Source: Corella eumyota (lineage: Eukaryota > Chordata > Ascidiacea > Phlebobranchia > Corellidae). From it: a stretch of 64,000 nt of DNA. The stretch covers positions 16,500,501-16,564,500 of the forward strand of contig OY720097.1 in assembly GCA_963082875.1 (NCBI GenBank). Reading direction: 5' to 3'. This document shows positions 43,301 to 56,500 of this stretch, one piece after another; positions within the stretch are counted from its first letter, which is position 1, and every line of letters begins with the position of its first letter. A program made the translations under genes and the position numbers. Below the pieces are notes generated by a model, which did not search any database, was not told the DNA's origin, and saw only the letters and a list, made by a program, of their open reading frames with translations.

Positions 43301-43798
43301 TAGAATCTACCGGAGGAGGAACGTCTTCGCTTACAAAGACTTAAAGATGAGGAATTAAGAAAAGAGCGGGAAAGATTAGAAGAAGAAAGAAGGTTAGCAG
43401 AGGAGTTGAGACGACACGAAGAAGAGATGAAAAGAATTAAGGAGGAACTTAAAAGACAGGAAGAAGAAAGATTAAGAAAAGAAGAAGAGAGGAAGAAAGA
43501 TGAAGCGCAGAGAAAGCGTCAAGAAGAAAAGCTAAAAAAATTGGCTGCGGAAATTGAGGAGCGGAACGCGGAGACTGTAGAGATTCAACTTGACATCAGC
43601 AGAGCAGAGGAAAGAAAACGCAAAGAAAAGGAGCTGGAATCTCGTGAATTAACTCTGATAATGAAAGAAGATGACCTTCGAAAAGAACAGAAGAAACTGC
43701 AAGGGTTTGAACGTAGTCTTAACCGCAGAGAAAATGCTCTCAAACTAAGAGAAGTCGAAATAGAAAAGTTAGAAAAGGCTTTGTATATAGACATTTAA
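40368..43798 (+). CDS. VWA domain plus C-terminal coiled-coil protein, paralogue 1
   Basis: Thirteen exons (40368-40445, 40611-40781, 40853-40969, 41044-41135, 41300-41474, 41531-41619, 41721-41811, 41908-42024, 42106-42244, 42425-42595, 42742-42934, 43075-43219, 43304-43798) give about 690 residues. There is no signal peptide, so it is probably intracellular. A von Willebrand A domain spans about residues 40-205 with a complete metal site: DVSGSMS, the threonine of GGTNISNG and the aspartate of FTDGD. A beta-rich region (about 225-310, GLEYFIHHIPKETEKN) and a helical region follow. The last 200 residues are Glu/Lys/Arg-rich coiled coil. Intron 4 uses a GC donor (GG|GCAAGT at 41136), inferred from frame and from the second paralogue. 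A poly(A) signal is at 43877. I know no described gene with this architecture; the function is unknown. Confidence 0.88.
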
Positions 43799-44810
43799 AG
43801 GCAAAGCATAGTAGTATATTATGACTATTTTGGACTATGTTTTTTTTATAGAATTACGATGTAACAGCTTTTTCTGAATAAAGTTATTACACAAAATATA
43901 CTAATCAACAAAATACAATCTTATTGTCTAATTAAACATATATTTCTGTTTAAATCTAACTCATTGTTTTAATTAATTACATTAGACAGATTAATTATTC
44001 TTTTTATAACATGTTGGCGTCGTTTTTTACACGATTCCAGAACAAAATAGTTGTTAAGATATAAACCTTAATTACCATATTATTTTATAAGAAACTTAAA
44101 TCAGTTTTACGCTTATCGGTTGGGGTAGAAAATGTGCTTATTAACTACATCTTTAATTACAAAAATGAAGAATGCTTCGTTTGATAATTGAAGGTAATTT
44201 TCCCTATTTGCAGAAAACTGTTCGCCATGTTCTTTTTTCAATGTGGTGAAAACGACAATAGAATTTTTCCACGTATGAAAGGTCAAACTTATTGTTTTAT
44301 CAAAGTCAAAAAATCAAAACAACATATCGGTTCTGAGTAGATCAACGGGTCACATTCTTTTCCTTGTTAAAAGTCTCGTATTTAACACTGTACAAGATGT
44401 TTAAAATAAATTCAAAAACACAAAACAATGTAGGCTGACGTTCAAATTTTGCTACTCAATGACTTAACGCCATTCAAATGGTGTTTTTTAATATTTCAAC
44501 TTTTTGTTACAAGTATTCTTTGACGTACTGGGGTACGTACACAAATATCAAAACAATTAAAATATGTTTCTGTTCCTCATTGGAAATTGTAAAAATCTTT
44601 ATTCCTATGGAATGCGTTTAATGAGATTGTTTTTATTCTCAAAAGTATAAATAAAGACAGATGTAGATGAAACATTTTATTCGCTACTTACTTTTGCTAT
44701 AGGTATGTTTGTTAAAGTCGATAAATGCTATACAAACATTAGCATGTAGTGAAATAATAAAACTAACAAAATAAATTTACTATACCCATCAGTACAGATA
44801 AAAACGCAAA
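43799..44810. other. Intergenic region between the two VWA paralogues
   Basis: This 1 kb stretch holds the 3' UTR and poly(A) site of the first paralogue at its left end. No gene was seen. ATCAAAGTCAAAAAA at 44299-44313 matches a sequence upstream of the first paralogue. A TATA-like AAGTATAAATAAAG lies near 44643, about 165 bases before the second paralogue's ATG. Confidence 0.5.
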
Positions 44811-47800
44811 ATGAGTTTAAGTATAATCGAAGATGAAGTGGAAACCCCTTTAAAAGCAAAATATTACTGTAAAATAACGGACGAAACGGTTAGAAGTAAA
44901 TTTAATTTTTATGCAATAAAAAATTATTGCATTTATATATTGTAATGTTAAAAATAAAAATATATCTTAAAAAAACATCTTCTATACATTTTTTCATTAC
45001 CTTCTTTTTTTTAGAAACTTGATGTCAATATAGCGCTAAGTTTGGATGATCGACTAGATGCAAGCAATATTCAGAACAATTATATATTTGTTATGGATAC
45101 TAGTGTTAGTATGGGAACATTATCTTCACCATCTCAGACCCGTTTAGATAGAGTTAAGGTAAAGACTGTTTAAAGATAGTGTATTGCATATTGCCTATAG
45201 TGTATTGCATAAATATACAATTTAACAAAAAATTGTCTTTTATTTATTTTTTTTTTGGCAATAGTTTACATTGTTTTTTTTTATTTAGAAAAATTAAAAT
45301 AACTATGCAAATGAAGCAGAAAGCTATACAACAAGTGAATGTTGTTTTAAAAAATAATCGATTTTGTGAATATCGGTCGTATTAAAATTCTTACCACTAC
45401 GAAATTTGTTTTACTGTTTTTTAATTTGAAATTAGAATTTTTCTGAATCCATTGTAGAAAATGCCAAAAGCGATGACTTTTTTACATTGGTCAAATTTAG
45501 TAGTTTTGGTGAGGTTACGCTTCCATGTACAAAGCTTAATAGCAGGGGAAAGGTATGATAAACTTGGTATTGCAATATTACGACACCACAATTTTAAATA
45601 AAAGCCTGTATTCAAACCTAATTTGATTTTTATTTATTTAGCGTTTTTTGTTTCAAGTTTGGTACAATAATTTTTTTAGAACGCAGCAAAATCTGCAATA
45701 CAGGGCTTATCAATTAAAGGTGGGACTAACATTTCGAATGGTTTGCTTATTGGTCTTGACTCTACGGAAGGGTAATTAATATTAATTTAAAAACTTTGTG
45801 TCAAAAAATTGGTGTAAAAATGTTGAAAAATACGTTACAAACTAAGGTTGCAATTTTTTAATTATGTTTTAGAGCACCAGCCAATGTACGTGACTTTATT
45901 GTAGTGTTCACTGACGGAGAAACAACTGAAAATCCAGTTCAATTTATCTCGGAGTTTAAAAGTAAAATGAAAGACCTGAATCGTATCTGTAACATTCCGA
46001 TTTCAGCAATTACAATAGAAGGTTGTGGATCAGATTTTTTAAATGAGGTGGACACTCAATTTAAATTAAAAATTTCAGACAAAGAAGTGTGATTTTAAAA
46101 AAAGACTTTACAGTTTTTTTGGCATCTACTGCGTCAGAAATTCACAGAATATAATTCGTGTTTTATTAGCACCCTACAATTACATACTCGAAAAAATGTT
46201 TTTGTAGTGTTGTTTATTTAGTCAAATATTACCAGTAATTATTTAAAGGTAATAAAAGAGCTTGGCAGTGACGCTATTTACGTCATCAAAGAAAATAATG
46301 ATTTTGAAAGTGTCATGCACCTACCAATGTTGTTAAGGTGAACATAAATCTTATATTTATATTAAAGAACGCTTTGGAATTGATAAAAACGCTAAATCTA
46401 AACTTTTCTACTTTTTTTTATTTTATTTTTACAGAACTTCGTCTCCATTGACAGACATATACCTAAACATAAGGTGCTTGTATGACGGAGTGTACATAAC
46501 AAAAAAACAATCAAAATTTTTAAAAGTAAACTAAAAAAAATTAGATAAATTGTTAAAATAAGTTCACTTTTATATATTGTAAGTAAAAGAGTGCAGTAAT
46601 TTTTTTCCAATATTAATTATTTAATATTTTAAAAAGGATACGACTTCAGAATTGGGTAAATTAGTTGGATTGGAATATTTTATTCATTACATTCCAAAGA
46701 ATACCGAAAAAAATATTCCATTTGTGATAAAACTACCACAACAGAAAGAGTATAGGGTATGTGAATTACAATTATATGGCAGGTTTATAAACGTTGGCCT
46801 TAAATCTAAAACGTACTTATTTTTAAATTGGTTATATTCATGTAAAGTAAAGCAGTATAATCTTATTTATACAGACATCTTGTAGGTAGCCTATTTAAAA
46901 GTGTTATATTACAGTCCCGAGATACTCATGTACTAAAAATCCAGCGTTCATTTCAAAATTCCTTTAACAAGCGACAAGAAACAACTGATTACATTGAACT
47001 TCATTTTACAACTATGGAAGAAGTAAGATTTAAGGAAAAAGGAACAACGCAAGGTAGTATAAATATTTTTGATAATCTTATTTTTACATTTTAGTAGAAA
47101 ATTATAGCCCAATATGCTTAATTCAAACATACAAATGTTAGTTTCTTATACTACTAAAATAAATTTACAAGCAAAAAATATTAGTAAATCTAGTTACCAT
47201 AGAAAGAAACTTACAAATTATAAGTTTTTCAGGTATTCATAGTAACGCAGTACAACTTCTAAAAAGTGTAGCAGCATATTCAATGATTGGGGAGAAGGTT
47301 CAACAAAGTTGGAAAGCTGCACAAGAGTCGTTTGCAAGTGTAACACAAGAAGAGTGTAGGACTAAAGTTATCGAAACTCTGAACAAATCTCAAAAAAATT
47401 TTGGTAATTCAACTATTTTATTTGTATATTTACATTTACAATAATTTTTTTTTTGGTTTTAGATATTCTTTAACCTATGCATTTAATTTTATTTAAACTA
47501 AAAAAGTTAATTCTAGATGACGAAACCCAAGTCGAAGATTTTGAAAATTCAAAATTAGAAATTTTAAAAGCAATAAAAACTATCGAAACTGTTATTGAAG
47601 ATAACCAACGGGTAAAACGAAATTTTGACAAAAAAGTAAATTTTTTGGTCAAAACCTTGGAAGTCAGCAAAGAATTGGTGACCCAAACAGATATGGACAG
47701 GTATTTATAACTGTGTGTTCGGCATGAGAATTTTAAACTTAATTTGGGAATAATTGCATTGTTAGCGAAGCTGGGCTCTCTCTCATCAATGCTGTGACGT

Positions 47801-48687
47801 CATCGATCGAGACAGAAATGCCCACCGCTCCGAGTGTGTTTGGTTCTAATGTTGTTCAACTTTTTATGCCATCTGAGATCAAGGAACAAATGGAGGAAAT
47901 TAAAGTTCAGGTATGAATTTCTAGAAAGTTGTTTAAAGGCAGAATTTATTAAAGAAATTTAACATTTTTAAAAGATTTAAAATTTTAGAATCTTCCAGAA
48001 GAAGAACGCATTCTTCTGCAAAAACTTAAAGAAGAAGAAAAAAAGAAAGAGCAAGAACGGCTTAATGAGGAAAAAAGATTAGCACAAGAAGCAAAACAGC
48101 GCGAAATCAAAAGATTAAGAAAGGAGGAAGAAAGAAGACAAGAAATGAAACGACAGGAGGAAGAAAAATTAAGAAAAGTAGAAGATATAAAAAAAGAGAT
48201 GAAACGCCTTGAAGAGAAGAGAAAAGAGGAAGAAAGGAGACAAAAAATAAAGCTACAAGAAGAAGCATTAAAAAGGAAAGAAAGGGAATTAAAACAAAAA
48301 GAAGAAGAAATTTTAATAGAAGTAAGGGCCAAAAAAGTTAAGGAGGAAATAAGAAAGCAAAAAGACGAGGAAAAAAGAAAGGAGGAAGAAAGAAAAGAAG
48401 ATGAAGCATGGCGTACCAGCAAAGAAGATAAAATAAAGAGGTTGTATTTGGAGATTGAAGAAAAAATGCAGAAAATTACTAAAATACAACTGGCTTTGAG
48501 CAGAGCTAACGAAATGAAGCGCAAAGAACGTGAGTTGGAAATGCGTGAAATGTCTCTTACAGTGAAAGAGAATGAACTTAAACAACAACTGATGGAACTT
48601 CAGCTTGACTTAAGCTACAGAGAAAACGCCCTTGAACGCCGTGAACTAAATGTAGCAAAATTGGAAGAAAGCTTGAGCAAGCTCTAA
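44811..48687 (+). CDS. VWA domain plus C-terminal coiled-coil protein, paralogue 2
   Basis: Thirteen exons (44811-44888, 45015-45158, 45436-45552, 45680-45771, 45873-46047, 46249-46337, 46435-46525, 46637-46756, 46915-47053, 47233-47403, 47517-47700, 47766-47910, 47989-48687) give about 747 residues. Intron positions and phases match the upstream paralogue, and nine exons have the same length, so this is a whole-gene tandem duplicate. The metal site is kept: DTSVSMG, GGTNISNG, FTDGE. The coiled coil is about 68 residues longer, rich in Glu-Lys-Arg repeats, and nearly all in the last exon. Two conserved patches link the domains: IPISAITIEGCGS and VTSS(V/I)E(A/T)EMPTAPSVFGS. Its intron 4 has an ordinary GT donor. 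Function unknown. Confidence 0.87.
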
Positions 48688-48860
48688 AAAAAACAATCTT
48701 TTGCAACATAATACGTTAACAAACTTAAAAATAGCATTTTTTTGATGGTATTGTAGTGGTTTTCGTTAATCGTATGGGTTAAAACAAATTGTTTATCGAA
48801 TTTAGTTGTTAAAATTTGTAATTATTTCTTGTACATGAGCTTTAACACAGAAAAAAACAG

Positions 48861-49043
48861 TTAAAGGAACTCCAAACTAACCATAACTACAAGGAAAAGG
48901 CGGTCAAACTTCTAAAACGTGGGGAAATTGAAAAAAAAGTGCCATGGCAGGGGAATTTGGATATTATCCCATCTCAGCTTCAATCTATCTGGAAACCTTA
49001 CAAAGATGTCATGAACAATGTTTGGAAGATGCTTATTTTTTAA
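48861..49043 (+). other. Orphan exon-like open frame
   Basis: An AACAG acceptor is followed by 60 open codons and a stop, with composition unlike the AT-rich surroundings. The translation starts LKELQTNHNYKEKAVKLLKR and includes KVPWQGNLDIIPSQLQ and SIWKPYKDVMNN. I see no partner exon on either side and do not recognise the family. It could be an alternative last exon of the upstream VWA gene, a remnant of a lost gene, or chance. Confidence 0.3.
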
Positions 49044-50154
49044 CCAGACTTTTGGTCTTGCTCGCCTTTAAACCTAAATTGGATTTGTTTGTTTTAACCA
49101 TATGACGCAACCCTTTCTTCAAGTATTTGCCTTTTACAAAGCATTTTTTTAATAGTTTTTTGGCATTAATATATCTTGGGATAATCTACAAGTCTTAAGC
49201 TAACCCAACCCTAACCCAAGCAAATAACCACGACTAAATTTGTTACAAATCATAATTAAACCGTATTATAGTGTGTGTTTTGCGTATTGACTCGTCAACG
49301 TATATTAAAAATTAATGTGTATTTCTTGCCTGTAAAGTATACGACGTACAAGATTATTTTACTTCTGGTATGTTAATTATTGTCAGTCAAAATTCTCGGA
49401 TTTGCTTAATAATTACCGGAGTTCAAAACTGTTAATGAATTTTATGAGTTTAATCAACTTAAATTCCAAACGGTTGGATAATCATTAACGAGTATAAATG
49501 CCTTCGTTTTGGAAACCGGGACAAAACAAACTTCGTAACATATGAAGGAAAGCGCACTGCAATAGCAAAGGCTTTCTTAGCCAAACGGTTGTACTGTACC
49601 ATTTCGCAAGGAGAACAAAACGTTAATAACTTTCTAACCAACTTAAATTTTGACTTTAACGGTTAAATATTGTGCCCAATACAGAACTGAACTTTGAATT
49701 TAATGTAAAAAACGCAAACTGACTTCCTGTCGGTTTTGCAGTTATTATAATATTGTTGGCTTTTTAGTTTGAATACTATTTAGTTTAAAAGTTTTAAAAT
49801 AGTCGCAGGATGTAGTAGCTTAATATCGTAGTGTTAGTGTATAAACGTAGTCTTCTATTAGCACATTTTTGTTTATGTTACATTAATAAACAGACGCGTT
49901 TTATTCCGTTAATCAGCCACCTGAATTGATTACCTAACATTTATATTACCATTTCCCCCGTTTTTTATACAATTACCTACATATAAATAGTATGTAAATT
50001 AATCTAAAGTTTTTTTTTATGTTAATTTATCCCCGATATGGGTTAGATTGACTTCACGACATATTTGACAAAAGAGATATAATACATAAATTAACATGAG
50101 TTACCCCGACCAAAGTATACACTTTGAAGCATATATGTTTATACTTTGACCCCG

Positions 50155-50345
50155 ACCCAGTTTTGAGTTGCTTTTGGCAGTTAGGAATATTATACATTTT
50201 ACTTGCCTTGTGAATATAAGCTGCTTTGTCGGGTTATCAGAAATTTACACATTTTACAGCGCCTTTCTTACTGCTTAAACATGAGAGCAGTGGGATCATA
50301 TACCTCATGTAGTGAAGCCAAGTTTTTTGACCATGCTGCTGGTTA
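50155..50345 (-). mobile_element. Decayed tRNA-derived SINE, second copy
   Basis: The segment aligns by eye with the SINE at 40-267 in the same orientation. Shared blocks include the tail region around GAGTTGC, GGCAGTT and ATATTATA, then AAGCTGCT, ACAGCGCC and ACCTCATGT. The tRNA-like head is badly decayed and its B box is no longer recognisable. It is clearly older or less constrained than the copy at the left edge. Confidence 0.55.
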
Positions 50346-50579
50346 AGTGTTGTAGTTCGAGTACTGTCATGTTTTTATTTAAAAGCTAAACATTTGAACA
50401 ATTTTAATTTGTGTGTACATAATGGTTAATAATAAGCAGATAAGTGTTTAGCATAGCTAACATTTTATTATTATTTTTAAGGCAATTCTAAGATCTGAAG
50501 ATAGATAGCCAAAAACAGTTTTCTATAAAGAATTAAACTATGAATTCTTATATTGTGTTAAGGTTTAATAAAAGTTAAA

Positions 50580-53500
50580 ATGTCCACTAAAGATGACTTA
50601 AAACATGTTAGAAATTACATAGATGGTGAATTTGTTTGCCCAATTTTGGGGAACTACATTGACAGTTTAAATCCTTCTACTGGTCAGCTATATGCCAAGG
50701 TACGTTCATTTTTTACTATATGAATGTTGATATAGTTTGACGCTTTAAATATGCGGGTGTAAATATAATTTATATTAGCATGCATGTAAAATGCACAGGA
50801 CCTACATTTGGCTATATAAAGCGAAAATGAAAACCAAGCCTGAATTGAATTACATTTTCCCCTCGCTGGTCCTTGCCCCCCTCTTTTGTAAATATTAGGG
50901 AATCGACATTTCCAAAACTATCAGAGTTTGGCTTTGCAGAAGTGAATTTTAGTTCATGTGGCTCTTTATATTTTGCTGTAACATGTTGTTTTTTGTTTAT
51001 ATGCATTGTGTCATAATTTATAAATGTTGTTTTCATAGATTCCGTCGAGCACGGAAGATGATGTCAACAAAGCTGTCCGATCTGCCCAAAATGCATTTGA
51101 AAGTTGGTCCCAATCAAGCCCTCAACATAGGTATAAAATGTTAATTCTAAAACGTTTTTGTTTATGGTAAATAAAAAGAGTATGTATATATATTCTTAAG
51201 CATAGCTTTTAGTTTATTTAATTGCGATGGGGCACTAAAGTTGTACAATGAATTATATATCATTTTATGTTAAATAGATACATATAACTTTTTTTAAACC
51301 TATAATACTTTTAGTTATTTTATGATCAATTTTTTTGAAACAGATCTAAAATTATGATGAAGATTGCTGATGTTTTAGAATCTCGATCGGATGAATTTGC
51401 TGTTGCTGAGTCTGAAGATCAAGTAAATTTTTAATTCAAATAAAATAATATAAATACAGGCACAATATTGTAGCAATTATATACTACTTATTACATATAT
51501 CCGAAATCATCCAACAACCGTAATAAATGCTTTATGTATATAGTAGTTTAAACTCTATACTTTAAGATGGTACGTTTCCATTGACAATGAAAAACATGCA
51601 TAATGTAAATATAGTAGAATTGATGAACTGTTTGGTTTAGTAATTTTGATTTTGTTTTATAGGGTAAACCAGTTTCATTGGCAAAAAGGGTTGACATTCC
51701 AAGATGTGTCCTGAATTTTCGATTTTTTGCTTCCACAATCTTGCACACTGTATCTGATTGTACTCAACTTTATGAACCTACCAAAGCATTAAATTATGTT
51801 CAACATGTCCCAGTTGGAGTGGCTGGTTTAATAAGGTACAGAACTAATTATTTAAATTTTGAATAATATTAAGTTGCTTAAGAGGTACTGTGGGACAATT
51901 TGAGATTAAATTTGCTTTTTTTAATTTTTTTTCTAAAAATATTAACTTTATTTTGTGCAAAATTATATTTCTTATCAAGCATAATTTTATAATAAAGTTT
52001 GAAGGCAAATTTCAGAAATGTTAAGTTTTAATAATTAATCCTATTTTTTTATCTCAGTGCCTGGAACCTGCCTTTATATCTACTTACATGGAAAATAGCG
52101 CCAGCCATCGCATTTGGAAACACTTGTGTTGCAAAACCATCAGAGTTCACAAGTGTGACTGCATTTATGTTATGTGAGGTGATGAAGGAGGCAGGTTTGC
52201 CAGCTGGGGTGGTTAATGTTGTGTTTGGATATGGAGCAGAAGTGGGAGAGGTATCATTAAAAAAAAGATATATATTTTAACAAATATTCCACTTTGCATT
52301 TTAAACTTGAATTTTTTTAAATTTGTTGCAAAAAAAATTTTTTTTTGGTAAATTGTATTTATTTCTGTACGCCCTCTGTTTTTTAAAATTTATTTCTATT
52401 AATTCAAAGTATGTTCAAAGGCTTTTAAACTAAAAATTATTTTTAGGCAATTGTTGTTCATCCCGATGTTCCATTAATATCATTTACTGGAAGCACTCTG
52501 ATTGGTCAGAACATTTCAGCCAAATCTGCACCCTTTGTTAAGAAATTATCTCTTGAACTTGGTGGTAAAAATGCTGGGGTTATTTTTGATGATGCTGATT
52601 TTGAAAATTGTGTTGCGACTTGCATAACATCTAGTTTTGCCAATCAGGTTTGTATTTATAAAATATTTACTTTTTAATTTGTTTTCGAATTTGTGTCTAG
52701 GAAATGTTATTAAAAGCATTGCCTTTGAATTCATTCAAGGCCTAGTCTAATAGTGCTCTAAAACATCTTTGTTTCTTATTTATTAGACTTAAATAAAATT
52801 GTGAAATGAGTAGTAGTTAGAATATGCTACATTTTTTTTACTGTTATTTTTGTTGAAATATATGATTTTAAATACAAGTTTGTTAAATAATATAGGGTTA
52901 AACTGTACATAATAAAACAATAATTTTTGTATTTCAGGGTGAAATTTGTTTGTGTACGAGTCGCCTGTATGTTCAGGAGAATATTTACGATAAATTTTTA
53001 AAAGAATTCGTTCGTCAAACTAAACTCATTAAAGTAGGAGATCCGAAAGATTCGAAAACTAACATGGGAGCTCTTATCAGTCTTCAACACTTCAAAAAGG
53101 TCGGTAAATTAATAAAATTAGCACACAATTTCAGTGTTGAAGTTTTTAGCTATTTATTTCAAATGAAAAAATTGTTATTTATTTTCTTGATATTTTGTTT
53201 TAAGTATCTTCCAAAAAAATTAAAAAATTTTGCGGTTAATGTAATTTACATGATTTGTTATTTGATTTATTTAATTTTTTTACAATTTTAAGATAAGGCT
53301 TTTTAAATATTTCCTACTTATTTTTAGGTTAAGGGATATATTGATCTAGCTATTAAAAGTGGTGGAAATATCGAATGTGGAGATGGAGTTGATGCTCTGA
53401 ACTTACCAGACCATTGCAAATCGGGATATTATATTTTACCCACAGTTGTTACTGGCCTCGATGATGACTGTGCCTGTAATCAAGAAGAAATTTTTGGGCC

Positions 53501-56500
53501 TGTGGTGTGCATATCTTCTTTTAAAACAGAGAATGAGGTATGTGCAATAATATAATTAATTTAAAATAAAAGTCCGTTGTTTTTTAAAAAAGTTGTAATT
53601 TATTGGACTTTTTTTTTTTTAAATTGTAATTCATTGGACTTTTTTTTATATATGCCTATAACATAAGAACCTGTTTTTTTATAAGCAACTTTAATTTAAG
53701 TATTCAGCTAAGCTATGTTTAAACATTTATTTAAAAAGCCTATATGTAAGAGCAAAAAAAAACAACCCCAACCTGTATTTTAAAATTATTTAATTACGAG
53801 TAGACAACACATCCAATTGCAATAAAAATTTGGAATTGCATTATTTGAACAGTTCAAATTACAAAACTAGTAATGGTGTTGTTCATTTTTTGATAGCGGA
53901 ATATTTAAACATATAAATTGTTTGTATGTCTCATGATTTTTTGTTATGGTACCGCTAATGGTTGAACAAAACAGTTGTATTACAATTATAATAAGTACCT
54001 TGTGTATATATATTTTGTAATTAAAAATCCCACTTGAATAACCAATTGTTTATGGTGTCTATGTGTCTGTAAATTAGTTAATACGAATTTTGGTAAAATG
54101 AAAACTATATTTTTTAATAATTTGTAACTTACTATTTAATACTATTTAAGATTAAACAGTTGTATTGGAACCTAAAATGCAAAAATTTTTTTATTGGGTT
54201 TAACTTTTTTTAAATTTTAATAATTCTGATCGTTTTTAAAACCGAGCAACTAGCAGCATTAGTTTTACCTGATTTGCGGCATTTTGAATACAATTTGGCA
54301 ATTAGAAAAGCTATAGAGATAATTGCTAATCCTGACAGTAACATTATTATTGCACTTGCATTAAATGATGTTATATCGGATTCAGATGAGGCATCCTTTT
54401 TCTTAGCTGCATGTGTCGTGAATGGCTTTGCAATAACAGTAGTGTAATGCTGTCGTGTTGTTGGAATAGTTTTCGATTCTACATTCACAGTGGTTGTGTC
54501 ATGTTTAGTAGTCGTCTGATAACAGAAGAGTACAAAAATTTAAAATGATTGCTCATTTTTGGTATATATATATTTATCTAAAAATTTTAAATATCACATG
54601 CTTCATAAGGAAAACATTCTACAGCAAGATTTTTATCATTACAGTATAACTTATAAAATTATACAAGCTAGCAATACAATTTTATAACTTAAATTATAAC
54701 TCTGTTCAATATATTTTTAAAAACTTACTGTTGAAATGGTAGTGAAAGTTATGGATGTTGATGTAAAGGGGTCGGTCGGGGGTGTATATTTATCAGTAGT
54801 AGGTGCAATGGTTGTAGTTTGTTTTGCGGGGTTATCTTCGATTATGTGGTTTTGAAATTTTCTATACAAATTGGAAAAAGTAGTTGTAACATAATGCAGC
54901 AGTACTTAAAGTTTTTGTTGTGAGACATTGTACTTATTAGAGCTGTTACCTTATCCTACACTAATTTTTGTTTTACCCTTACAAACCTGCCCCAATTTTT
55001 AATTTACTATACCAACATAAGTTAAATAAAGGCAGTAAGGTTTAAAAAAAAGTTTGGCATTAGTTATTACTGTGTCAAAAAATTGATTTTTTATGTGGAA
55101 TTTATTGAAAGTTGATTAAATTAACATAACAAATATAAAGATAATACATACTTATCCAAACACCTACTACGACACGACCTTCTCCGATTCGTGTAATTTC
55201 CAATACATTCAATACACTTTACCCCTTTTCTTCTGTAATTTATCGGGCAAGTTCCCGGCTGAACTTTTCCATTTTCATTTTCCACAAGGCACTGTTAAGT
55301 TTATATTTTTTAATTTTTTGGTTTGTAACTGATATTTTAAACCCCAAATACTATTACTCTCTTGATTATATGGCTTTAACTACAGTTTTTAATGCTATGC
55401 AAACTAGACCAAAAATAAACATTGGCTAATAAATGTAGTCAAAATGTTACTTACAGCTTGACAGCAGTAAAGATTAATAGCTATTATTGTAATAAGTATT
55501 TTCACAGTAATCCGAACTCTCATTGAGTAGATATTCTATCTTTCTGTTTATACTCAAGTAGATTCTGTTAATTTTTTTTAATAGATTTTTCTATTTTTTC
55601 GCTTTGATAATGATGAACTGCAAACTGAATAATCAAAGGTGTGGTTTCAAAACAGATTTCAATTAGATTAGGACGTTTTCATTAAAGCCTCATGCACTTT
55701 CCCTATAAATTCCCCTATTTTATCCCCAGGTTATAGCTAGAGCAAACAATGTGCGGTACGGTTTGTGTGCAACTTTGTTTACTACAAATTTATCAATAGC
55801 TCATCGAGTCGCTAGTAAATTGAAAGCAGGTATTTAGTTGTTTAATTATTATTATAATTAAAATAATTTTAGATAAATAATATGTATTGGTTACGGATTT
55901 TAACTTTATTACGCCATTATTTCGAAAGTCGTGCAATTTTATTTATTGAATCACTCTCTTTTGTTAGCCGAAAACCTTAACAACGCCGTATACGTATGAA
56001 TTACTTAACTCGTATGCACGCTGAACTTTGTTATTTGTACAATTTTCTTTCTTTACATAAATGTTAACTAATATTTTTTCTGAATAATTGTCCTACACTA
56101 TACTTTAATTTACAAACTTGTCCAAAATGTATTTACTTAAATTAATTACTGTTTAACTCTTAAGCGTTTGTATTTTAAAGTTCTGTTTATTTTGAAACGT
56201 CTTTTATACTATTCGTGTCTGCCGTACCATATGGAAAATTTTCTAAAAAATTCCATGACAAGTCTTATTCCATCTTATATTGCTTACTCTATTCCCAATG
56301 TTATGCTCCGTTGGTAGTAAGCCATTGCGTAATAAGACAGGTGTTAACTGTAAAATATCATTTTAATTAACACAACCAAGAAACAATTTCTTACATTGTA
56401 TAACAATGAATTTAAATTTTGTTTGTCAAGGAACTATATGGACTAACTGCTGGCTAGTGAGGGACTTACATATGCCGTTTGGTGGAATGAAATTATCGGG

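Larger units (their letters stand above)
48688..50579. other. Intergenic region upstream of ALDH8A1
   Basis: The stretch contains an isolated coding-like fragment (48861-49043) and a decayed SINE (about 50155-50345), listed separately. A short run resembling two telomere-type repeats (AACCCAACCCTAACCC) is at about 49203. Nothing else was recognised. Confidence 0.4.

Noticed and set aside
47985-48524. Minus-strand frame of 179 codons opposite the second VWA gene
   Set aside because: It is rich in Ser and Phe only because it is antisense to the Glu/Lys/Arg repeats of the coiled coil.
49200-49220. Interstitial telomere-type repeat
   Set aside because: Only about two imperfect CCCTAA units are present, which is within chance.
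49459-49641. Minus-strand open frame of 60 codons
   Set aside because: No family similarity, no neighbouring exons, and AT-rich flanks without splice signals.
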